From Parelaphostrongylus tenuis (Eukaryota; Nematoda; Chromadorea; Rhabditida; Metastrongylidae): a stretch of DNA of 64,000 nt. Location: the NCBI GenBank assembly GCA_019055375.1, contig JAHQIW010001909.1, positions 1-64,000 on the forward strand, read 5' to 3'. Under the pieces are notes generated by a model. It did not search any database. It had not been told where the DNA came from and was given only the letters and a program-made list of their open reading frames with translations. The position numbers were made by a program, and so were the translations under genes. Every line of letters starts with the position of its first letter. Positions within the stretch are counted from its first letter, which is position 1. Positions 42,985-53,979 of the stretch are shown piece after piece.

Positions 42985-45900
42985 GAAACTTCAAAAAAAT
43001 TCTCAGAACTTATTCCTCAAACATAAGTATGATGTAACGCCCTCAGCATTACCTTTTCATAAATTACGAAAACCAAGTTGAAGTGATCCGACGTCGCAAA
43101 TGATGCTGGATGGTCTTAGGACGATTAGCAACCGATAACACTCGCCACTCGTGTGAAAATCCATGTTGTAGTAGTCGGATTAACATTAGGAGATCAACAG
43201 ATGAACAATGGTGTTGGTCTTTTTTGCTTCAGAAAATTTTTTCAATGAATCTAGCAAAGATAGATTTTTGGCATAACGCCCCTAAATTGGTTTTTCGTTA
43301 TGACAGCAGGTAAATAACCTTGTATTGTACGACTGTACTCAGACGCCTCTGTAATCGGAGAGGCATTTGGAACCTGGCGAGTATACGACATGTGAATGTC
43401 CACCACTTAATTTCGTTCATCTTGCAAGCTTCGTAGATAAGGACGAATTGATTCTTGTCTTGTTTGATAGTTTCACTTGTAACTGATGTTTACTTTGACA
43501 TTTAACTGAGCTCCTACCATGTGAACTTTTCAGATTAAGCTGCAACAAAACTAATTTGATGTGAAAGAGTATTGTTTGAGTAGCACACAACAATCAACAG
43601 AAAATAGCATTATGAAACAGTACTATTCACGTGATCTTCAATAAAACAATTTCACATCAGTATTGACATTTTGCTTGGTATAGTATCGCATTTAAGTACA
43701 AGTAACCGTAGTAAGATTTTTGGCTCTCACTGATTCAACTAAGGCGACACCGGCAGTTACGAGACGAAAGCGCTTATTCAGTTTCGCTCCGCGCTCATCA
43801 AAGAAATTCGTAACAAGGCATTAAATCTACAGCACTCACTGCTTCGATTTCTCATGTGCGGAACAGAAAAGAGAAAGGAGATTTTCTTACCTTTCAAGTC
43901 AGGGACATTTCGCTTTGAATAAACTATGTGAGATCTTCAACTCAAGCCATTACGTGATCACTACTACGTGGCAAGGCGCGTAAACAAAGATTGTTTTCCG
44001 AAACGACTTTTACTGACGCTTCAGGTAAGTCTGGTAAAAAAGAGCTTATCAGACCAAATATTTAAGCTATCACGTGCTGCAGATTAAGCAGATCAACAAA
44101 AATTGGAGAACGGAATTCCATTTGAGATACTGTCGTAGCCGTATTGATTGCACTTCTCTGTGGTTCTTTTCTTTGAGAGATCCACCGATGTTGTTTAGAA
44201 GTGTTATTTTGAGCAAGAACAACTTTTCATGATTGAAAAACCTGAGATACTGATTGAGTCAAATAGATTATTTATTATAAGCAGACGACATAACGGATTT
44301 TTGAAGCAGTTGCAGAAATAAGTGAAATCTTTTCAGAGTAGCCGATCCTCTCGGGGGCCCCTACCATCTCCCCATACTGAGGTAGGCGACAACGAACGAC
44401 ATCGCCGTCATGTGAAAAATCACAAAATCGGCAATTTTCGACGCTCGATTGCTCATAGCTGCTGTTGTTGTAATATTATATTTTATTTCAAGTATTTTAT
44501 CAAGAGCACTCTCAAATGTCAATATATTTCACAATTAATATTTATGAATTTATTTTGTTTGCACATGTCGAGAAATTCCAAAAAATCGATAGTGTTCTAA
44601 TGAAAATCGATTTAATGACGAACTTCGAACAATCCATAAAGGTGACTAAGATAGCAATCACTGTCACATCAGTTGTGGTCTTAACATCGTCCACTGCACT
44701 TTCCCATATCGACGCTGCCAATCCTATAAACTCTGTCACTTTTGGGTCTCATGATAAGACCTCAGGCCTTATACAGTAATTTCTGTCGACAGTTCTGGAA
44801 CGATTTCCCATCTTCTTTTCATACTAGTGAATTCTCAAAAGCTTTCCCATTTCGCACCTGTCTCGTTATTCCTTCAGGGTGAATCCTTCTGCATAAGTTC
44901 TTTGTTTCAGCTATCATTAACCTTTTCGTCAAAGTAAGAGACTTTATAAATAAGAGAAATTAAGAAGAACATTAAAGCCTAGCAAACGTGGTTCCTGCTT
45001 GTCTCAGATTTTTTGCAAAAATCGCCTCACATCTAAAGTTGTTCTATCTCAAAATTCCATAGACGAAAGCGCTTTGATTATTGAAGAAAAGGACGGACGA
45101 ACACGCGCTATTTTGTTCGAACAACAAGTAATAATAAAAGCAGCAACAACTTAGCATCTCTTCTCAGCTTCTGTCCCGTCATTATTGTTATATATTCATA
45201 CCGAAAAGATCGGTTTCAAATGGGATTTTCAACATCACACAGTGATCTTTCGAAGCAATGCACGATAGCGTCAGAACAAGAGCCACTAAGAATTTGAGAT
45301 AAGAAGAAGATGTGTTGAGAGTAAGAATAAATAAAAGTTGAATGAAAATTATTACATCAATAAAATTACTAAAATTACCATGTTACTATAAGTACTGGTT
45401 TCCACTGCCGACCCCTCTTATCAATGGAATTTTAGGACACTTTTTGTCAATCGATACTTGATTCTACAGATGTTCTTCTACAAAATCACCTGCAATTTGG
45501 GCCCTTTGGCGATAGCGAGTAGCCTTATTTGAGAAAGCCGACATTTTATGCTGCAGCACTAGAGATCACAAGGCGGGAACTTACTATAAGCCATGCCACT
45601 TGAGGAAGTGGCGCATTCACTGAAAATTTTGTTCAAGTGCTTCTCTACACATTCCATTATCATTCAACATTTGACCAGCACTTTGATTCATCAGTCGAAT
45701 TTCTCGCACCTCGGGAGTAACTGTCAAAAAGCATGCTTTGTAAGATATTGGTTCACGACATACGAGTTGGGAACCCCTGGTGTCAATGCTCAATTACTAT
45801 CCTATTTAATTCTTGAAATAACGAGATGGGAGGTCAAAATTAGTTCTATTGCCAAGCTTTCACGAGATCATCGTAAATTTTCACTATGCAAATTCGATGG

Positions 45901-46110
45901 TATCGCAAGGCTTGATCATGATCTGAGTCAAGTGTCCACAGCAGCTCTCTGTCTTGCTATTTTGGGCTTCATGGTTGCCACATTAAGATTAGCCAGTAGG
46001 GTGAGCAAAGCACAAATGAAGTAGCTTTCTTAGAAAGTAGCCTCTCCATAGGTTACTCTAGCCATAATAAGGTGAGCGGACTTACATGTGAAGCTAGACG
46101 GTCATTTGGG
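42985..46110 (+). other. Relic family unit: upstream module without its gene
   Basis: It aligns with 10640-12120 and onward, and its later part (45440-45760) with 13080-13400. At 45925-46010 it reaches the place where exon 1 should lie: 'gtgtccacagcag' matches 'gcgtccacagtat' before copy 1. The exons are lost. The 143-codon ORF at 45593-46024 spans this non-coding module and is not called. Confidence 0.45.
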
Positions 46111-46499
46111 ATTCACGGCCGATATTACTTGCCCTTTGAATGATAATCGATCTTATAACCGTCGGATTTGTTCAGATGGTATTCAGTATGTAAGAAGCGG
46201 TGTTCGCCATGATGTATCGTGATAAAAAAAATCAGACAAGAAGAGATATGATTGACGTTAACATCTCTAAACTAACTTTTCTTTCTGACAACAATTTGAC
46301 TTAGATCTTATGATAGTACTTATCCGCCTTCCGTTCTGTGAAATCTGATTTGGATTCACTATGTGGCGAATAGGAAGCTCGCCAAGTTCACCACTTGACC
46401 AACACTCTCTCGCGAGTGTTTGCGTACATGGAGTGGTCAGTTTTTCTAAATGATAGTTCAACTTGTAACTGCTGTAGGATTTGACCGAAAACAGAGCTT

Positions 46500-48300
46500 T
46501 TACTGAGGCGAAAACTCTTAAAAATAGATCGCAACAAAAATGGTGTGACTCCAGAAACTATTAGTTCGATTTCGTACAGGTATCTCCACAGAAAGTGGCG
46601 TTATGAAACCATTTTGTTCAAAGGACCTTCGTTGAATAAGTTTTATAAAAGCACTGGTTAAATTTTGCTTGATGCAGGATTGTATACAAACTGCAAAGAG
46701 AATACTAAACGAAGCTATTCATCGTTTAGCGCTTCAACTAAGACGACGCGAAACTGCCACAACACGGCACTGCTTACTCGGCTTCAATATATGTTTACTA
46801 TAAGACTCATAACAGGGCGGTGATTCTACAGCGTTGACGGTGCTCTCTATTTCTCATTAGCAATACAGACATAAGAGAATTCACTACGCCATGAGTCAGA
46901 GCAATTTCGCTTATTTGAACTGTATCAAACCTTTAACTTTGCCCTATACATAATTCACTATTAGGTGAGAAATCACAGATAGAATAACGTTTTCCAGAAC
47001 AATTTCATTAACGCTTGAAGTATTTCTATGTGTAAAGAGTTTATAACAATCCGATTCCCAAGCTATTCTGTGCTGTAGAGTAATCTAATGAACTTGATAA
47101 GGAACTCTACTCTATTGAAGAAATGTCGGAATAGCATCAAATACAGTTCTGCGCAGTTCTCTTCCTTGCTAGGTCCGCGAAAGTTTCTAGCAGAAGCATT
47201 GTTTTAGATAGTTAATTTCTTACGACTTGTGAGACGTGAGATGCTGATGAACTGATCACTTGTTACGAGATAAAAATCCTCTAATTTTTCAGATGAATAT
47301 TTTCAAAGCATTCACAGAAATGAGATAATTGATTGAAGAATTCATAATCGTTACAAAAATAGAATGCGACTTTGTTATAGGAAATGTGCGAAAACGAGTT
47401 TTGTTTTGCCTGCATATCGTGAAGGAATTGTGGGAAATCACTGTATCTCAGTAACATAATAATAACATCCACATTTACGTGACTTGGAACGTTTGGAAAG
47501 GTGATTAAGGAGACCTCAGCTTACCGTCATTTCACTCGCATTCTCAACAAAGTGTAGTGTATTCTTAATCTTAATCCATTACCCATACTATGTGTGGGGA
47601 TCTTGTGCCTCACGACTAGATCTGAGACTTAATGCAGCTGCTTCTACAGTCAGTTCTTGAACGGTTTCTTTTTTCCTCTTTTTTCCCTCATGGACGATTC
47701 TTGAAAGCGTTCTTATTCCTCACTCGTCTCGCGATTCTTTCATTATATCTTTGTAGTAGTACATGGAATAGCAAATAATCGGTCTCCTCGTCAACAAAAA
47801 TTATTTCATGAGCGTAGTAAATTAAGGGGCTAATAAAAACATCAAAGATTGGCAAATGAGATTTCTGCTTCTTAGAACTTTGCAGCAGAAGACCTTATGC
47901 AGCGAAAGCTGTACTTACTTTTTATCGATCGATATCTGCTTTTACAAGCTTTCTCTCCAAAGCACACTTGTGATTTCGGCGTTTTGTCGATTGCCAATAT
48001 ATTGTCGGAAAAATCGGGATTAATTTTTCATCATTGAAAATGAGAAGGGGAACAAATTTAAGCCACGCCACTGGGGATTGGAGCATTCACGAAAATTCTA
48101 TCAAGTGGCCTCTTCAAAAGCCTACCATCATTCAATTAAATGCATTTGATAACAAACCGATTCCTTTGTGATTCGCATTAGCAATCTCTGTCACAAAACG
48201 TGCATCGAATGATTGAGGGTCTGATTGAGTTGAGAAACCGTGAAGCTTCTATGATATTCGGAGAGGTCAAGTCAATGTCAACCACGTATAAGTGCTCAGT
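46500..48300 (+). other. Upstream module of gene copy 5
   Basis: Partner of about 11500-13440. The two related sub-blocks (46600-47080 and 47060-47600) are in the same order. Confidence 0.5.
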
Positions 48301-48398
48301 GCCACACCCGCTGTGTCTTGTGAATGAACTAGTGCAAAAGTTGTGAAATTCGCTTTTGATTCAATCTGCGATATTTGCTTTAATTTTGGGAGACAAAG

Positions 48399-49943
48399 AT
48401 GACCATTCTGCCAAGGAAGGCGAGATATTTGACCGGTTCATTCATGATATCGCTACTAACTACAATTTCGACAGTGTTGGGATGTGGAGTGATGCCTGCT
48501 GGTCAAAGTAATGATTAGATTGCTGTGGTACTAAAGATATTGCCAACCTCAAAAAGAAGTTTATGAACCCTAATCAAAGAGAATACATATCTAGTACTTC
48601 CTTAGCACTCTATAGCTATCGCAATCAGAGTTTTTTGATGAAAGGATTTTGGAAGATAAATTAGAAATTTGGATTTATAAATCATTTAACATGGCAATTT
48701 GATATTTGATTATTCACTTACATAAGTATGAAAATTCTTTGCAGTGAGCACTAGGCCCTTCACTGTCATCGGTTTCACCACTTTACCTGTGGCTATGGTA
48801 TATATTGATACGACCACGGTTTCTGCTTTGACTCCTGGCATTGCAAGTGACAAAGGAGGAGCTCAAGCATTTGTTACACGTCTAGTAATGCAAACAGTGA
48901 GTTTGCAATTCCTGGATTTGAGAGTTTCCTTCGTTTTTCTTCTTTCAGATCCTGAAAAGACGTAAGGGACAGGTCTCTATCTTCCGATAATTTGTTTACC
49001 TCGCAGTGCTAACATGGTTTGAATAGCTATACATAAATTGGTGAAAACATTCTCAAGTAAACCAATGATATACTATGTACTTCAGGTTTTTGATGTTCTC
49101 GAAAGCCAACGTCGTAGCGCACTCCTAACTGATGCTATAATCTCGACAATATTGGGTCAACTTGATGTCACTATCAGTTATAAACCGATGCTATGTCAGA
49201 CAGTCAGTCGTAATTCAGTGACGGATATGGGTAAGCATTGAATATTGAGTATTTATTTGGAAGAATATAAGAAGGATGTAATATTTATGAAAAGAGCTAA
49301 GCTGTGTTTGACGGTCCACAAAAAGTGACCGTTTGTAATAAACTAGTAAAAATGATTTGAGATATGAGAAAGCCATTTTAGTGACACTATATTTGCACCA
49401 TCGAAGTCAAGCATATTTCAACGAGTTTTTTCCACAACCATTCCTGTGAACGATATGGTATTCAAGGTGTTAAGTGATGACTTAGATTTTCTCAAATAGT
49501 ATAGGAAATTCAATTCATAGAACCGTTCGTTACCTTTTACAGTTCTATATCGTTATGGAAGGAAATGTCTTTCTCGGTCTTGAACTTTTTTGCAGCCGAC
49601 GAAAAAAAGACACAGAACTGCATCGTCGTGGGAAACACAGTGACGGGAATTTGCACTGTGAACATGGGTCAGCGGATGAAACCGTGTATGCACCAACAAG
49701 CAAAAATCGGTCCTATTCCCGCCAATCATACGTCAGTCTCCGGAACTCTTATGGTTTGAACAGCTTCCTTTTATGTAACTTTGTCTGTACGAAAAAAAGT
49801 CTACGTAGTTGGCAAACATCATCATGGCGAACTGGTCGAGAATGATGTGGCAAAGTGTATTGAACAGAGCGATCAGAATGCTAGCATCGGGTCCCTTTGG
49901 ATCAAGCTTCTTCTCGGCGATGGTCAACGATGGTGGAAACTGA
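48399..49943 (+). CDS. Secreted-type family copy 5 (5 exons, intact)
   Basis: Exons 48399-48507, 48745-48896, 49086-49230, 49596-49753 and 49809-49943, 699 nt, 232 aa plus stop, all phases consistent. N-terminus MTILPRKARYLTGSFMISLL then TTISTVLGCGVMPAGQ: a hydrophobic signal-like segment ending before Cys. Exon 2 has one extra Thr codon (FTTLPV). Exon 3 reads VFDVLESQRRSALLTDAIIS, exon 4 TQNCIVVGNTVTGICTVNMG, exon 5 NIIMANWSRMMWQSVLNRAI ending FFSAMVNDGGN. A donor GTTTGA after exon 4 is weak but shared with copy 2. The poly(A) hexamer is changed to AAGAAA at the usual place; an AATAAA lies at 50210-50215. Function unknown. Confidence 0.82.
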
Positions 49944-50214
49944 AAATGACTACGACATTTAAGACAAAGATTTCTATTCATGAATATCAATATATATTTA
50001 GCGTTTCAGCAAAAGAAACTGGCAAATCAAAGGGTGCTGAGTAGTCTGAGCAAGCCGCACATCACATTAAAAATCACATTGAGCTTAAATGAGATGATTT
50101 TGAATTTGATTTCTTCAAAAACTGACGTAGAAATTCGCAAATAACACAACACTGAAAGAATTTATCTTCACTTACAATTTGAGAACATGTCAGCTCATTA
50201 CTGTAATGAAATAA

Positions 50215-50760
50215 ACGGCTATAATATCAGGCTGTTCCATAAGTTTTTATAAAAAGCAACAAGCACCAGATTTATTTACCAGAAGTAATTAAAATTTAAA
50301 ACTGCATGACTTGGTATGTTTCATTTGCGCATTTTCTTGTTAACATTTTGATATACATGGGGCTGTCTGGAACAAATTCGATTGCTATTCATGCACGAAT
50401 GGCGAGTAGAGAAGATGCCAGTGAAGCGGCGCGCAAGATTAATGGAACTTCCTGTGGACGGCCCGAGAGCGACTGATCCGCCAGACTTCTCTCCAGTTTT
50501 GGAAATTTCAAACCATTTCCTAATCGTCTTTTCTACGACCGTTTTATCGTCTCAAAACGCATTAATCTTGCACGCCGCTTTAATAGCATTTTCTCTTATG
50601 CGCGCCATTCGTGCATGATTAGCAAGCGAGTTTGTTCCCACGACAGCTCCATCTTGAAGCAAGTATGCGCAAGTTGTATACCAAAATATTCACAAGAAAT
50701 GCTCAATTGAACGATACCAAAGACGACGCAATTTTAATTACTTCTGTTTACTAGATTGGT
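50215..50760. mobile_element. Mariner-like long-TIR element, fullest copy
   Basis: Inverted arms of about 170-190 bp ('tgacttggtatgtttcattt ... ggggctgtc' against 'cacgacagctccatcttgaa ... cgataccaaagac'). The core, - strand, reads NTVVEKTIRKWFEISKTGEK-like sequence, close to a mariner helix-turn-helix, then loses frame. Confidence 0.62.
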
Positions 50761-50769
50761 CCTTACTTT

Positions 50770-51665
50770 TCTAGTGCTAGAACCTATGGAAAGACTTACT
50801 AAGTCTTACAGCGGCATCACTTTGAGCTTGATCAGAAGTATACTCATTTAACCGCTAAGAAAAGACCATATCTGGTATCTGAAGTCAACTGGATGGCATC
50901 GAGAACAGATCATTTTTTGATTAACATATCTAGATATTCAGAGCCCAAGTGGTATAGAATCACTGGCAACAAATGTTCGTTTCTCCAAAGATGTTTCTAC
51001 GATTGCTGTGGAAAGCGGTTTATTAGAAACAGAAATCAAAAGCTTTCGCATACTATGACTTTCTTGAGACGCTATATAATGTCTGAAGAAGCATGTTTAG
51101 AGGGATAGGACGGTCCTTGTTCTTGTGGAGAAGCAAAAATGCCGTGTGACAGATTCTCAACACTGCACTAAACTCTAGTGGAGTTCAAAACATCAAAGCA
51201 CTACAGCCTACGCATCCAATTCTCTTGGTTACACAATCACAGCAGTGGCTCAGAGCTGTAAGAACATAAAGCGTTGATATAAATTCGAAAATTTATTTAA
51301 ATGGAAACTCCAGCTTTAAAGAAATTACGTAGTTGATTAGGCTCCACTAATGTTAACATGTTCGCCACAAGTGATGTCCATGAGTCATTTTGAGGCTTCC
51401 AAAGCAGCGGCTCAAAATCACTCAGAGACCATTCCATTACGATGGTTCATTAGAGCAAAAAACTGCTCTCCTAAACTTTTCTTGACCAGTCCACAGTTTT
51501 CTAGAAAACAGATAGCGTGGTGGATATCGACCATGAGAAGATGTTACCCTCAGAAAGCCTCAGTCATCACTCTAAAAAAAAACTGTTTTGGACGGACTCA
51601 TTTTGTAGGTATGAACTATTGCGAACCTTTATTTCGAGTGTTCTACTGAAAACAGCTCAAATTCA
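50770..51665. other. No gene recognised (segment B only)
   Basis: Insertion relative to segment A. The ORFs at 50893-51108 and 51350-51649 have no family resemblance that I can name. Confidence 0.35.
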
Positions 51666-51728
51666 GTAGATCTCTTCATCATTATTTGAGCCAACATGTC
51701 ACGTGGTCTGGTAATGGGCTCTTGTACA

Positions 51729-51770
51729 GCTCGATACACTGTTTCGGCCTTACAGTCTCGTCAGTTGGGC
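51729..51770 (-). ncRNA. Hammerhead ribozyme motif, family A, stem I weakened
   Basis: On the - strand: GCCCAA, CTGACGA, stem II with GTAA loop (one A-C mismatch), GAAA, stem III ACAGTGT, A, TCGAGC. Core intact; stem I pairs 4 of 6. The mirror copy at 52227-52269 pairs 6 of 6. Confidence 0.68.
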
Positions 51771-52226
51771 AGAACCCGTTGTCTTCCAAACTTTTTAGCC
51801 AATCCTCTCGCGACCTTCACTCTCTCTACAGAGAGGTGTCGAAGACGTACGATTTACACTGTAAGTCAAGTGAAATTACCACCGAATTCACAGTGTTGTA
51901 CACTCGATTGCTTTTTGGCTAGTATTTTTATCATATTATACCTTTGTTTCGAGTGTTTTATTAAACCAGGCCACATGACATGTTGGCTTAAATTATAATA
52001 AAGAGATCTAGTGAAATTTGAGCGTGGTTCTTAACAAAACACTAGAAATAAAGGTATAATTTGATAAAAATACCAGCCTAAGAGCAATGGAGTGTACAAC
52101 ACTGTAAGTTCGGTGATAATTTCACTTGAATTGCACTGTAAATCGATGTTCTTCGATACCTCTCTGTAAGGAGAGTAGGGACTGTCGAGAGGGATTGGCT
52201 AAAAAGATTGAAATACAACGGGTTCT

Positions 52227-52269
52227 GCCCGACTGACGAGACTGTAAGATCGAAACACGTGTATCGGGC
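52227..52269 (+). ncRNA. Hammerhead ribozyme, family A, core intact
   Basis: GCCCGA 52227-52232, CTGACGA 52233-52239, stem II 52240-52251 (two outer pairs, one C-A mismatch, U-G, GTAA loop), GAAA 52252-52255, stem III ACACGTGT 52255-52262 (perfect palindrome), cleavage-site A 52263 (GUA), TCGGGC 52264-52269. Stem I is perfect over 6 bp. Confidence 0.82.
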
Positions 52270-52687
52270 TGTACAAGAGCCCTTTACCAGGCCACATGAC
52301 ATGTTGGCTCAAATAATAATGAAGAGAACTATCGTGAACGTTAGTGAACATTAGTCAGCCATTCTTCAGCTTCTCTGTGGTGATATCATGAACTGAATAT
52401 AGTTTTCTCCGACTTCACTGAACTCGATACAGTATCGCAAGAACGACCACATTCTTTTTGATATACTGATTAGGTAGCTCAGCGAAATTATTATTCCTCA
52501 ACGTTGTGAATATATAGGAGAGACCACACCAGTTGAAGCAATTCCTTCACTTTATTACTTTTTGGTCGATTTTTTTTAAACATCGACAAACACATTGAAT
52601 ATAAATAGTCTTTAAGAATGCTTTAGACTTTTTTCGATGTTGTCACGCAACTATTCTTCGTCGTCCTATCTCTATGATAGAGGGCAA

Positions 52688-52730
52688 GTAGCTCTGATGG
52701 CAACACCGTCGAAACGGGTCCGTAAGCCGC
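52688..52730 (+). ncRNA. Hammerhead-like motif, family E/B, A9 changed
   Basis: GTAGCT, CTGATGG (last core base changed), a shortened stem II, GAAA 52711-52714, stem III ACGG/CCGT (perfect), A, AGCCGC. Probably inactive. Confidence 0.5.
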
Positions 52731-53115
52731 AAATGAAATATAACGTTACAGCCTCAAAAAAAAGGCCAAAACATCCTCCACTGAGTAATGTGTAAAAAAC
52801 ACTCTCTTAAACAGGTTTTTTTTAATATGCGCTATATCGAAGCAGGTGGACAATCTATGTAAAGATGACGCAATAGAATACCAAAAATGATCTATAAGAT
52901 CAGTCAAACTTAGATGTATAGTTTACTCGTGATTCAAGGAATGGGCTCAGAAGTTGCCCCAAACCCTGATGCTTCTGGGGGAAACCGTTCAGGGATTGTG
53001 TAGCATCATATTAGGTATACAAATATGACCTACATTCCAACTTTTCTTTTAGACCTTGCTCAAACAATAATAATCTGACAAGGGTAAAACATGACTTTGA
53101 GCTATTAAGGTCTAA

Positions 53116-53163
53116 GTGCCATACAAGCTCCTGTTTCATCCTAACGGGACTCATCAGCTACTC
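53116..53163 (-). ncRNA. Hammerhead motif, family C, stem I degraded
   Basis: On the - strand: GAGTAG, CTGATGA, stem II GTCC/GGAT (closing G-U), GAAA, stem III ACAG/TTGT around GAGC, A (GUA), TGGCAC. Core intact, but the two stem I strands hardly pair. Confidence 0.62.
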
Positions 53164-53279
53164 GTCTGTCGGTCACTACATTGTCACGTAAGAATCATCT
53201 GACTTGCGGTGATTCATTACTTGGCGTCGATTCCTTCATAGGGGATTACTGCCTCAAGCGATCGACTGAACCAAGAACG

Positions 53280-53327
53280 GTGCTACTGATGAGCCCCCGT
53301 AGGATGAAACAGGCGTCTGTATAGCAC
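53280..53327 (+). ncRNA. Hammerhead ribozyme, family C, core intact
   Basis: GTGCTA 53280-53285, CTGATGA 53286-53292, stem II GCCC/GGAT (weakened, two good pairs), GAAA 53306-53309, stem III ACAG/CTGT around GCGT 53309-53320, A 53321 (GUA), TAGCAC 53322-53327. Stem I perfect. Stem III carries a C-G pair where the 26618-26665 copy has U-A. Confidence 0.82.
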
Positions 53328-53734
53328 TTAGACCTGACGAACGGTTCAAAACATGCTAAATCCTTATCAGATTATATTACTCTGCCATTTTTTACTGTGT
53401 TCATCAAGAATAAAGATATGCAAATACTCTTTTTCGTTTGACAGTGATCAAAAACGTTATTTATTTATTGTTTTTCATATACGAAATATTTCATATGATG
53501 GTTTTTTGTAAGGATCTGAAGATGACGACTTTTTGTTTCAAAAATACACCATTTTTGGTGAAAAATAAGGCGGGAAAGTTTGAAGCCTCCTGAAACCTCC
53601 CAGCTCAGCACTTTTGAAACGTTTCCGATCGATTTTGCAACATGAAGTCGAGCGTTACCACGCAGCAAAATTACAAAGTTCGTGCCGTTTTGGCATTCTA
53701 ATATGATTTTTGCAATGTGATTCCCTAATAACCT

Positions 53735-53970
53735 CGGTTTCGTTCAATGAGCATTTTCTTGTGAACAATTTTGGTAGACATATTGGTATTCTTGTGCGCC
53801 GCTTCACTACCATATGCGCTCCTACGCGCTATTCGTGCAGGAGCAACATGCCAATTTGTTCTCACGACAACTCCATCTTAGAGCGAGTGCCAACAAGTTG
53901 TAGACCAAAATGTTCGCAAGAAAATGCGCAATCAAACGATGCAGAAATCAAGCAACTTTAATTACCAATG
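53735..53970. mobile_element. Mariner-like long-TIR element, deleted copy
   Basis: Short left remnant ('gcattttcttgtgaacaatttt') joined to the right arm ('cacgacaactccatcttaga ... caaaatgttcgcaagaaaat'). Partner of 15500-16030, with the centre lost. Confidence 0.55.
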
Positions 53971-53979
53971 GTTAATGAA

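Larger units (their letters stand above)
51671..52327. mobile_element. Long foldback element carrying two outward hammerheads
   Basis: Each arm is about 270-300 bp: 'atttgagccaacatgtcacg' at the left, 'gacatgttggctcaaataat' at the right; inside, 'aaaaagattg', 'acctctctgta', 'cagtgttgtacactc' and 'tttttatcatattatacctt' all recur inverted. The centre (about 51960-52030) holds an extra copy of the terminal sequence ('gccacatgacatgttggctt'). Each arm has a hammerhead (51729-51770 and 52227-52269). No ORF is conserved; the arm ORFs on the two strands are mirror images. Confidence 0.82.
53116..53327. mobile_element. Divergent hammerhead pair (family C)
   Basis: A - strand motif (53116-53163) and a + strand motif (53280-53327) point away from each other, about 115 bp apart. 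Outer flanks are inverted copies: 'taatctgacaagggtaaaac' at the left and 'aaatccttatcagatta' at the right. The single copy at 26618-26665 matches the right arm. Confidence 0.78.

Noticed and set aside
45593..46024. 143-codon + strand ORF
   Set aside because: It lies in a copy of the non-coding upstream module; the equivalent stretch at 13200-13440 is full of stops.
51686..52302. Similar ORFs on opposite strands (51696-51998 and 52078-52302)
   Set aside because: They are the two arms of a foldback element read outwards in; similarity comes from the inverted repeat.
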